Shown here: one piece after another, positions 47,732 through 57,400 of the stretch
Layout of the letters: every line of letters begins with the position of its first letter
Position numbering within the stretch: the stretch's first letter is position 1
DNA from: Trema orientale
Taxonomy: Eukaryota; Streptophyta; Magnoliopsida; Rosales; Cannabaceae
Direction: 5' to 3'
Assembly: GCA_002914845.1 (NCBI GenBank)
Contig: JXTC01000016.1
Coordinates: 522,765 to 586,764 of the forward strand
DNA length: 64,000 bases
The notes under the pieces: generated by a model
Databases searched by the model: none
The model's input: the letters and a program-made list of their open reading frames with translations, nothing else
What the model was told of the DNA's origin: nothing
Translations under genes and position numbers: made by a program

Positions 47732-48720
47732 TTATTTTTGTGTCTTTGGACAAAGGTCATTGACTAATGTAATTCTTTTTCGAAAGGGTGTCAAAACTTT
47801 CTTGAAATTATGTATTAAAACTCTAACCAATATTTTGTCTACATATGAAGCATGTGACAAAGCTATACATTTATTCTTTCTATCACTAAGAATATGGATT
47901 CCTAAGATATAGGATGCTTCACTATTATCTTTCATATCGAACTGCTGTGCTAATTAGAATTTTGTAGATGACATCATCCCCACATTATTCTTAGTGATCA
48001 AAACGCTATCAACATATAAAATAACAAAATTACCTTACTTCCCTAATTTCTTTTATAGACACAAGACTAGTTTACATTTTGCTCAAAACTATAACTCTTA
48101 ATAGCTTGATCAAATTGTATGTTCTAGGAGTGCAAGGCTTGTTTAAGTCCAGAAATAGATTGTGTAAGCTCACAAACTTTTTATTCCTTGCCTTTTTTAA
48201 TGAATTCTTCTAGTTGTACCATATAGATACTTTCGTTAAGATTCTCATTCATGAAAACAATCTTAACGTTCATTTGTCATATCTCATAATCAAGAGGGAT
48301 AGCTATAGATAAGAGTATACGAATAGACTTGATCATAGCAACAGGAAAAAAAGTTTCCTCATAGTCAATTCCTTCTCTTTGTATACATCCCTTTACAACT
48401 AGCCTTGCCTTGAAAGTCTCCACTTTTCTATCTATTACTCCTTTTCTCTTATAGAACCATTTATACCCAATGAGTTTTATCCCATCAAATGGATTTATAA
48501 GATTCCTAATTTAATTAAAGTATATGGACTCTAATTCAGATTCCAATGCTTTTTATTAACTATCCTTATCAACATCACTCAATGCTTCATAGTATGTAGA
48601 TGGACCAAACTCTTGGTTATCACTAACTTAATCGTAGGTCTCTCCTATCTCTAAGTACCTTTCAGGTTGTTTGATTATTCTTCCACTAGACATTGTGCTG
48701 GTAGTTATTGGTATATGTGT
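47732..48720 (-). pseudogene. Copia reverse transcriptase remnant
   Basis: Blocks visible on the minus strand include KWFYKRKGVIDRKVETFKAR, LVVKGCIQREGIDYEETF, SIRILLSIAI and VFMNENLNESIYM, then a degraded catalytic strand, and finally MKDNSEASYILGIHILSDRK and SHASYVDKIL. Several stops and frameshifts break it. Confidence 0.85.
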
Positions 48721-49310
48721 CATTTATCCTTGCTAAATATTTTTTCTATTCTATCGTCTATAGAAGGATTGATATTCTTCTGACTTATTTCCTGAAGTTC
48801 TATCTTACTTTTGGGATTGAGATTCTTTATATAATCGTCTTCCAAGAACTTAGCATTTTTACTCACAAATACTTTGTTCTCTTCTGCATTATAGAATAAT
48901 ATCCTTTGATTTCTTTTAGGTATCCAAGAATATGAACTGATCGTGATTCTAACTTTGTTATTCTTGTTTTTATTATATAGGTGGTACATCTCCAAATATG
49001 AAAGTGTTTTAAACGAGGCCAATGTCCTTTCCATATTTCGTAAGATATCTTAGATACTGACTTGGATGGAACTCTATTAAGGAGAAATATACAGATATTT
49101 CCAAGACATATCACCAAAAAAAAAAACCAGTAAAGAAGAACAACTTAGTATTGACCTAACCATATCCAAAAGCATTCTATTTCTCCTATCACTAACACCG
49201 TTAAGTTGAAGCATCCCTAGTGGTGTGAGCTCAGAAAATATCCTGTTGTTTGTGAGAAAATTAGTGAATTCTCCAGAGAGATATTCACCACCTCGATCTG
49301 ATCAAAGAGT
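48721..49310 (-). pseudogene. Copia integrase C-terminal remnant
   Basis: Overlapping open pieces 48863-49117 (LLNRVPSKSVSKISYEIWKG) and 48720-49034 (ESRSVHILGYLKEIKGYYF in the joined reading, then KNAKFLEDDYI) are the integrase C-terminal blocks of copia elements. A frameshift separates them. The catalytic core between here and 49531 is not clearly preserved. Confidence 0.75.
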
Positions 49311-49530
49311 CTTTATTTTAATCCTAACTATTTCTCTATCTCAACTTTGAATTCTCTGAACTTTTCAAATGATTCGAACTTATGATGCCTTACGTAAAAA
49401 TAACAAAATCCTGAACGATCATCAGTAAAAGTGATAAAATACTCATAACCTTCCGAAGCTTAAATATTTAGAGTCACATAGACAATAGTGTGTTCTTTTT
49501 TTTTTTTTTTAATATTACTAACTATAGACA

Positions 49531-49953
49531 TTATTTTCCCTTTTGACCTTTTCCATTAAAAGGCCTCTTAGTCATCTTAGCTCCAATTTTAAAGGTCCTT
49601 CTTTTGCCTTTGATCCTATTTTCGTTAATATGACTATGTCTAAGAGGCCAGAGATCCGTTTCCTTGTTAGTAATCACTTTAGCTTTCATATAACTAGGTT
49701 CACTATCATCTTCAACATTATGCAATGAGAAAATATTTAGGTGTAAATAAAAGAGGTTACTAATATATATTTCAAAACAAATGAGACATTTGTTCATATG
49801 AGTGGAAACATTATTGTCAAAACAAATACAATAACCTTGTCTTATTAAATGAGAAACCAAAATCAAACTCTGCTTAAATTTCAGAATATAATAACAATCC
49901 TTCAAAACTAAATTTTTAGAACTAATACTGAAACTTAAACTAAGGTCTATCAT
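49531..49953 (-). pseudogene. Copia gag-pre-integrase and integrase zinc-binding segment
   Basis: 140 codons. NLVLKDCYYILKFKQSLILVS, HLIRQGYCICF and LWPLRHSHINENRI correspond to the segment before the copia integrase, with the His-His part of its zinc site. It ends TKRPFNGKGQKGK. Confidence 0.8.
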
Positions 49954-50045
49954 TACTCTAGCTTCAACTCAAGAGCCATCTACCAAACGCATCGTTTACT
50001 CTTCACTGAGGCTTCTGAATCTTGGATTTAAGTATCAGTAGAATC

Positions 50046-50543
50046 AAATGCCACACTACTATGTGGGTGATTTGGAGGCTAATTTCAGTACCCAAGTCTC
50101 TCAACTTTGGAGATCCGCGCTTGTTACTGCTATGTGGGTGATTTGGACTTGCCGTAATAAACGCTTCTTTGACAATGACGTTGTNNNNNNNNNNNNNNNN
50201 NNNNNNNNNNNNNNNNNNNNNNNNNNNNNNNNNNNNNNNNNNNNNNNNNNNNNNNNNNNNNNNNNNNNNNNNNNNNNNNNNNNNNNNNNNNNNNNNNNNN
50301 NNNNNNNNNNNNNNNNNNNNNNNNNNNNNNNNNNNNNNNNNNNNNNNNNNNNNNNNNNNNNNNNNNNNNNNNNNNNNNNNNNNNNNNNNNNNNNNNTTGT
50401 TTTGTTTGGTTCTTCTGTCTTTCTTTCGATTGTTTTGAACATGGTTCCTCTTTGTATTCTGATCTTTTTAATTTAATTTAATAAAATTACCGGGGGGATT
50501 TTTCCTCCTGGTAACATTTAGCAAAAAAAAAAATGCCATACTA
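50046..50543 (+). mobile_element. 5'-truncated L1-type LINE with target duplication
   Basis: The LINE runs 50059-50530. A 13-bp duplication flanks it, AAATGCCACACTA (50046-50058) and AAATGCCATACTA (50531-50543), with one mismatch. The left part translates to LWRSALVTAMWVIWTCRNKRFFD, the W-x2-RN-x3-F block that follows reverse transcriptase in plant LINEs. The right part is the 3' untranslated region ending in a short poly(A). The middle is an assembly gap. Only the last ~470 assembled bases of the LINE are present. Confidence 0.85.
50185..50396. other. Assembly gap (212 N)
   Basis: Run of N inside the LINE fragment. True length unknown. Confidence 0.95.
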
Positions 50544-50569
50544 GCCTCAAATAAGGAACAAATTGTTCT

Positions 50570-51390
50570 TACATTGTTTGTCTTTCTCAATTCCCTTTTC
50601 CTTCTTCTTAAGGTCTAGGTATACCTTGTAGTTTCTCTTCCAATTTCCTTCAACGTTGCAGTGGAAACACTTTCCCATTGCTTTTGAATCAGATGCATTC
50701 TTCTTCCTCTTATCCTTCTTCTTTCCTTTCCCCTTGGTTCTTTGAGCCCAAAAGAAGTTGCTTCAGCTATATTAGCTCCAACTATTCCTGAGTTTTTCTT
50801 CCTATGAATATTCATAGTGCTCTTGAGGTCTTTCATTAAACTAGTAAGGGTGTAATCCTTATAATTCAACTCATGTTCAATTTCAAATTGAGTAAAACAA
50901 TCATTCAATGTATTCAAAACTATATGATTCTTTGTCTCAAAATCAATCTGAACACCAGGGATTTCTAGTTCATTGCGATAGGCAATAACTCTCATCATAT
51001 ACTCTCTAAATGTTTGTCCTTTCTTTTGGCGAACGTTCATGAAAGCATAGGTTGCTTCGAACCATGCCTGAAGACCAAACCTAGCACACATTTGGTCTAT
51101 ACTAAACATAATGTCAGATGCTATATATATTGAATGATGTTGTTGCTGTGATAGATTGCTCATGGACTCAAGTATGTAGTCCTTATCTATTTCATATGAC
51201 AAGGCTTTTAATCGTCCGTGTACTCTGCTGTAGGCTCCTCATGACATAGAGTGGTGAGTACTCACTTATGTTTATCACCTGTAAGCACTATGTCTAAGTT
51301 TCTTTTCTTGTCAACATACTTTTCACTATCTAACATATTTTGTATAAGTAAGGTGGATAAAAGGATTAAGTGCCATGTCTACTAAAAAAA
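50570..51390 (-). pseudogene. Copia gag remnant
   Basis: The open stretch 51202-50615 contains LESMSNLSQQQHHS, DIMFSIDQM, RFGLQAWFEATYAFMNVRQKKG and ALIAYRNELEIPG-like blocks, typical of the copia gag (UBN2-type). Upstream, EKYVDKKRNLDIVLTGDKHK is readable near 51340-51290 across a stop. The zinc knuckle after it (CFHCNVEGNWKRNY, ~50660) has His changed to Asn and the last Cys to Tyr, and lies in another frame. Confidence 0.85.
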
Positions 51391-52639
51391 AATAAAGCAA
51401 TCCATATCATTATAAACATCAAAATAGGTTCGAATATATTGCATAAAGTAAATTTTCTAACCTACATTATACATGTGAAGCATCCCTATAACTATCACTG
51501 ATTTTCATAGTGATTCAATTTTCTATCAATCAACATTCCACTTCTAGGTGGCCATGCATCATTACAAGTGGAACAAGAATTATATACAATTAAATAATAA
51601 GATAAATATTTTATATTCCATATTACTAACTACCATTGATTCGGTCGACAGAAATACTAATATAGCTCTTGTGGGAGGTTAATAGCATTATATGCAGCCA
51701 ACAAAAATGAGTATTGAAGGTCACCTATAACACCTTATCCAGAGAGATACACTGTCAATGCCACAAGGTATGTAACGCTTCCATGGAAGGCCAACAGAAT
51801 TTCGACACAACACTCCCACCGTTACATTAATGAACCAATAATGGAGACCGTAGGTATCTCATATCTTCTCCCACTCCATATTTTACAATTAGGGGTTTAG
51901 CCATTTTATCAACTTATCTAACATACTTAGTAACCCTAAAATCAAATTATGTAAGCATATTCATATTTTGCATGTGAGTAGCTCTATTACACTATATGAC
52001 ATATTATTAAACTATGGCTTAACAAAATTCTATGCATTTAATGCATGCAACATAAACATATAGATATCAAATATTTGACAATTAATTCTTTAAAATAAGA
52101 TTGGCATTTTTAAAGTGTTTTAGCATGTAATAACATTTTAATTTAGATTAAACATTCAAATTAGACATTAACTATCCCATATCTAATCATCATTATCAAT
52201 TTAATTACTTAAATAGAATTAACTAATAATCTAATTAATTATGGGATAATTAATTGGAAATTAATTAAAATTAATTATCTCATAATTAGATTATTTAGTA
52301 ATGATAAATAACTGGATTTGATTTCCTTAAATAGTGAGATTAAATCTATATTTAAATTTTAAATCAAATCCAGATTCGTATTTAATTAGCTAGTAAATCT
52401 CTAAAAATCGCAGAATCTTTTGTCTGATTTGTTCCTTAAATCAAGAATTATCCTTAATTCAATTCAAATAATTAAAATTTCAAAATTAAAATACATGGGA
52501 TTTCTGATAAGAACTTATATTATCAGAATTAGTAACTAAATTTGAATTTTAAAAATGAACTAAGGTAACTAATCTAATCCCTTAAGTATCTTTAGATTGA
52601 AAATTTAAATTCTGAAAATTCAATATAGGAAATTGTCTA
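51391..52639. other. Unassigned AT-rich DNA right of copia gag
   Basis: Probably the copia leader and LTR by position, but no LTR end or primer site was recognised. The stretch 52200-52620 is extremely AT-rich with many AATTAATT words. No gene seen. Confidence 0.4.
52222..52300. repeat. AT-rich inverted repeat (hairpin)
   Basis: The left arm (AACTAATAATCTAATTAATT... at 52222-52254) pairs with the right arm at 52270-52300 (ATTAATTATCTCATAATTAG...) across a ~15-base loop, with few mismatches. Confidence 0.6.
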
Positions 52640-52769
52640 AAAAATAGTGATTTGACGTCCACGACATTGGGAACTCAATAAGGATGTGATAGAACAGGAC
52701 AAGACAAGGGCCGCCATAGGAGCGGAGGCCTAGGGATGGCGGTACTAGCCCAAGATTTGGGTCGTGACA
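52640..52769. repeat. Probable gypsy LTR-end fragment
   Basis: Relatively GC-rich patch ending GATTTGGGTCGTGACA, the reverse complement of the TGTCACGACCC terminus seen in element B's LTR. It looks like a short remnant of a related LTR; no partner was found. Confidence 0.4.
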
Positions 52770-52799
52770 TGTGTATGTACCACATATATTAAAAAACTA

Positions 52800-53030
52800 A
52801 ATATAGTAGGAAAATTATCACTAAAATACCACCTGTTTTAAAAGAGTGTGAAAAAAGCCTTGTGTTTTTAGAAATTCAAAATAAGTGTCTTATGTTTAAA
52901 AAGAAATTATTACTAAAATACCCTTTGTTTTAAAAGGAAATTATTACTAAAATACCTTTTAAAAAACACAAGGTCTTTTCATAATTTTTTTAAACAAAGG
53001 GTATTTTAGTGATAATTTTCGAATATAGTA
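52800..53030. mobile_element. Mutator-type MITE with 9-bp target duplication
   Basis: The element runs 52809-53021 (213 bp). Terminal inverted repeats of ~58 bp read GGAAAATTATCACTAAAATACC at left and CGAAAATTATCACTAAAATACC when the right end is reversed. AATATAGTA flanks both ends (52800-52808 and 53022-53030). An internal copy of ATTATTACTAAAATACC occurs twice. It is non-coding. Confidence 0.85.
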
Positions 53031-53074
53031 TGATACTTAAATAAATATATTGATGCCAAAAATTGAATATAAAA

Positions 53075-53262
53075 GGCTCTTTGGGATAACTTTTACTTCT
53101 GAAAGTTAAAATATTAGAAGATCTTCTCAAAAAAGATGGAAGGTCTATGCTTCCAAGAAAAGATCTTTTAAATAAAAGAAGATCTTATGATAAGTCATCC
53201 AAATACTGCTAAAAATAACTTTTAAGCCCCAAAAGATCTTTAGAAGCTATACCAAACAGACC
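53075..53262. mobile_element. MITE, possibly hAT-like
   Basis: The left end GGCTCTTTGGGATAACTTTT is matched by the reversed right end GGTCTGTTTGGTATAGCTTC. AAGATCTT-type words recur inside in both orientations. Flanks share TAAAA but no convincing 8-bp duplication was found. It is non-coding. Confidence 0.45.
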
Positions 53263-53761
53263 TAAAATAGATAAGTCCACTGTCTATTTTGACTGTCTTT
53301 TAAAGTATGGGAGGAAAAATATAAAACAATATTATAAATTATTTATAAAACTAGAACTTTCATTTAATGAAGGAGGTGCAGTCGAGGAAGAAAGCTAACT
53401 ATATTCGACTGAGGCTAAAACTTTTCAACCGCGGGTCAAAAATCGGTTGAAACGACTCGGATTAACAGTAGTTAAAATTAAACTGCAATCGAAATTTTTG
53501 AACCTAGTCAAACGGAGACGTAACCGAAATTGGGATTCAGGCTAATGCATTGCTATAAAAGTTAATCGATGGAGATAATGTTTTATGGAATGTCATTTGC
53601 TTTTTCTCCGAAAAAAAAAACTTAAACAAAATGAAGAAGAAGAAGAAGAAGAAGAAAGATGTTGTTTTACTCCAATAAAGGCCACTCAATACGTATAGGA
53701 ATTAGAATAATTTTACACAAGAAATAATATGCCTAAAATTTATAATTCGTGAAGACGTGTT
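53263..53761. other. Upstream region of the ABC transporter gene
   Basis: Contains a segment (53320-53365) that matches 55225-55275 in inverted orientation, and a GAA microsatellite at 53632-53660. No gene recognised. Confidence 0.45.
53632..53660. repeat. GAA microsatellite
   Basis: About nine GAA units in a row. Confidence 0.9.
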
Positions 53762-54094
53762 CTTTATAGTTTGTACAGCTGGTTCACATATTCTAGCAGA
53801 TTTTTTTAAGAGTACATATCAGTCTTTTTTTATCATACAAAGTGTCCAACTTGTCATTTTTTTTTTTTTTGGGTCTCAGTGATGGATTTTTGTTTCTTTA
53901 AAAAAAAAAAAAAATCAATCCTTTCTTTTTTCCTTTTTTTTTTTTTGGAATTCAAAGGGTTTTTTATTTTTTTAACGAAATTTGAACCAATCTTTGTAGT
54001 TTGACAGCTGGTTCATATATTGTAGCAGAATTTTTTTTTGAGAGAGAATATAAGTCTTTTTTTATCCTACAAAGTGTCCAACTTGTCATTTTGT
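53762..54094. repeat. Direct duplication upstream of the ABC transporter gene
   Basis: A ~100-bp segment occurs at 53762-53860 and again at 53992-54094, period ~230 bp. Shared words include ACAGCTGGTTCA, CTAGCAGA/GTAGCAGA and ACAAAGTGTCCAACTTGTCATTT. T-rich runs lie between the copies. The second copy ends about 130 bp before the start codon. Confidence 0.8.
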
Positions 54095-54119
54095 TTTAGA
54101 AGAATATAGTATTACTGTC

Positions 54120-54130
54120 TTTATATATAG
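54120..54130 (+). promoter_or_regulatory. Likely TATA box of the ABC transporter gene
   Basis: TTTATATATAG about 95 bp upstream of the proposed ATG at 54222, a suitable distance for a plant promoter with a short leader. Confidence 0.45.
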
Positions 54131-54221
54131 TACTACTACTCCAGAGGACATGGAGTAGTGGTCATATCTCAGTATAGTGATTATAACTTTGGCTCTCGGA
54201 GAAATTAAGAAGATTGGGAAC

Positions 54222-54446
54222 ATGGTTCTAGACGAAAGTAGTGCAAAACGTGTTAAGGGGTCGATAGGCTCCCTTTTCATGCATGCAGATACGGTGGATA
54301 AGTGTCTGATGGCTCTCGGTTTCGTTGGAGCCGTCTTCGATGGGATCACTAACCGACTTCCAATGTTTTTTACTAGTCATGTGGTGAACGCCATTGGTAG
54401 TGCATCAACCAAGGGCAACGATGCTTCCCAGCAGAAGATTAATAAG
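54222..54446 (+). other. ABC transporter exon 1
   Basis: 225 bp, 75 codons, ending SQQKINK in phase 0. The donor is AAG/GTCTCT. The N-terminal tail and first transmembrane helix are encoded here. Confidence 0.85.
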
Positions 54447-57400
54447 GTCTCTCTCTCTGCACTATATCTTTTTCTCTTTAATTTTGTCGTTTTCCCTCTC
54501 ACTCATCAAGTGTTTCATGGGTGGCAGAATGTCGTTGCTATGCTATACGTGGCTGCTATATCTTGGGTCGCTTGTTTTATAGGTTAACTACGACATCTTG
54601 CTCTTCTCCATTCTTTTTAATTCCTATATATATGGGGAGCGGTGGACGTATATTTGCACCCGTGGTATAAAGGCAACTCTTTTTCCTGAGATATTTTATT
54701 ACATGTTTAATTTAAGTGAAAAGATAAATATATATATATATATAATATTGATCAAATTTATGATAATATATTGCTAATAATTACACGGGCGGGTATTTAC
54801 ATCTAAGGTATAGTAAGCCGCTCATCGAAAAAAGAACTCATTATAAATATTTTCAAAACTAATCCTCATTGTCGTATTACATATTTAAATTTAATTTAAT
54901 ACCTTATTTCTTAACAAATTCTAAAATAGATCTTCCACAAACCTAAACCGCTCAACATGGTGTCAAAAAATTTTGACCGGTCGAACTTGTTTGGCCATGT
55001 CTCCAAATTGTTCAGGTCAATTTTTAGCTGCAGTCAAAAAATTTCAACCTGTATTTTTGACTATACTCGAGCAACTGGTTGGAAAATTTTTGACTGCAAT
55101 CAAAAAATTTTAACCACAGTCAAACATGGTTGGCACGCGCCTTCCAAGTGTCGACTCCTTCATTTTTATCTATTTAAATTTATAGAAATTTTTCGACTAT
55201 GGTCGAGTTTAGTGTAATTTTGTAATTCTGAAATCTTAACAGAATGAAAGTCTTAATTTTATAAATGATTTATAATTTGTTCATCCTTTTTATCAATTGC
55301 TTTATATATAGGGTTGATAGAGGCAGTTGCTTAGGGGCATTGAGCCTAAGGCTTTTTTTTTTCTTTTTTTTTTTCAGAAAGCGAGTTTTTTTTTTTTTTA
55401 ATGAAAACAAGAGCTTTTAATTTAAAAGTCAATAACAAGTCATAAATTATAATTGGAGCCTAATATTGAGTTAGTTTAAACCTAATACGAAAACAACATT
55501 TCTTGTATTTATCCTATATTTATTTATACGGACTGTAAAGGTAAATTTATAAAAATTAATTTCCTATTTAAATAACGAACGATTTGTTTTTTTTTCAAAA
55601 TAAAAAAATCCACATAAAAATCTACGTCTTTATATGAATAAAATTTCTTTTCCCCAAAAAGAAAAAAAAAACTTATTTCCTATTATTAATGCGATTAATG
55701 ACTCTCCAAAAATTAATAGTTTTCTTTAAAAATATAATATATATAACAAAAAAGAATAAAAACCAACTGTGTAATCTCGAGATTCACTCTTACATCTTAT
55801 CAGTCTTAACTCATCTAATTTTTCTCTAAAGTTCTATCAAAAAGTTTGAAAGTAAATTTTTCTTAATAATTCTAGGTTTTTTTAATAATATTATATTTAT
55901 TCTTTTGTCGTTCTTCATAAGATTATATTCTGGTTTTCTTGGGGTGTTTTATTTTTACTTGGTTTAATTATCAATAAGAAGAATGTATAATAGAAAGTAT
56001 GAATATGAGAAATTAAAAAAATAATAATAATAATTAAACCAATAGAAAAGCTATTCGAATCACAAAAAATGAATTCTTGGCATGTGTTCTTTAATCTTGT
56101 TAATTAAGTAAGAAAAGTGTGTGTATATATATATATATGTATATATATACATATATATATTTTCAAGTGCATACATTTGCTTGTGCACAATGAAGTTTTT
56201 TTAAATTAAAAATATTAAAATCTTATTTTATTTAGATTTACAAAGTCACAAGACAGCATATTGTCATATGTTAGCCAATATTGAGTATTATTTTGCTAAA
56301 TAATTTTGTCTCGAAAAGTCACAAAATATATATTAAATAAAAATTAAAACTTTAATATTTTTTTTTGTCATTCGTTTTTCCGCTAGACTACCTTTTTTTT
56401 TAGGGTTTTAACTTTTGTCTCTCTCCAATTTTTTGGGTAATCAATTGAAAAAGTTTGTTATATCGTTGTTCTTAGAAGATTCTCTTTCTTTTTTTTTCTG
56501 GGTTTTTTTGGGTTTTAATACCTACAACAATATTAGCATTTTGTAGCTAAAGTTAAAATATCTGTAGCTAATTTAGCCACAATTAATTTTGTAGTATGTT
56601 GTAGTTATAGGGCTACACTATTTATTTTTCGCTAAACAAATCAGAATTAGTGAGAAAATTCTTCTTTTTTTTTTTCACTAGTAGATTAAAATTTTTGGCC
56701 ACTAATTATTTTGTCAGTCGTAGTCTTTTATTTTGTAACTTTACGTTTGTCAGTTAAAAAGAAATGGGAATTTAAAAATAACGAATTTCGTTTTTATTAC
56801 CTCGTATTAGTACTTAGTGTATTCATCGCGCGCCATTGAAATTAGGAACATATAGTACGGTACAAAATAAATAGTCTTATGATAAAGACAAACAATTGAC
56901 ATGTTTTTTCTTCACAAATCAATAAAATATACTCGCCATGTAATGCTAAGAACCCAAGAAAATTTCAATTCCCGATTGATACGCTCCAAATCGTCCTCTA
57001 AAGAGAACTTGGATCGTTTAACCTATATATCTCCTACCACATTCCAAGCAAATCATTAACTATCTATGAATCATTTATTCGTTCCTGTGGTTAAGAATTA
57101 CAACATTCCCGAAAACAAGTGACATTTGACTCTTAATTATGTTGAAATTAAAAGCGGGTCCTTTTTTCATAACCAAAACACGTGTTCTCTCCTATTGACA
57201 CTCCTATTGACGCGGGGCACATAGAAGGAAAAAACGAGATAAGGAGTAATCAGCTCAGAATATTACTGACTAATTGAGTCATTAGTGTTCATTAAAATAT
57301 GGTCAAATGCTAGAAAGGCACATTTGACATATCTAGTTATTAGAATATGGTCAAATGCTAGAAATCAATGTTCAGCTGTCTTGCAAAAATTATTAAGGGC

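Larger units (their letters stand above)
47691..51390 (-). mobile_element. Ty1/copia element remnant interrupted by a LINE
   Basis: The minus strand carries, in order, gag (~51390-50570), the gag-pre-integrase segment (49953-49531), integrase (~49300-48860) and reverse transcriptase (~48720-47732). That order, with integrase before reverse transcriptase, is diagnostic of Ty1/copia. RNase H is missing: similarity stops near 47690. No LTR pair could be assigned. A LINE fragment at 50059-50530 separates gag from the rest. Confidence 0.85.

Noticed and set aside
48708-48899. Plus-strand hydrophobic open stretch
   Set aside because: It is antisense to copia integrase/RT remnants; the hydrophobicity comes from AT-rich codons.
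54394-54582. Read-through open frames across ABC intron 1
   Set aside because: The 81-bp GT-AG intron restores family sequence exactly when removed.
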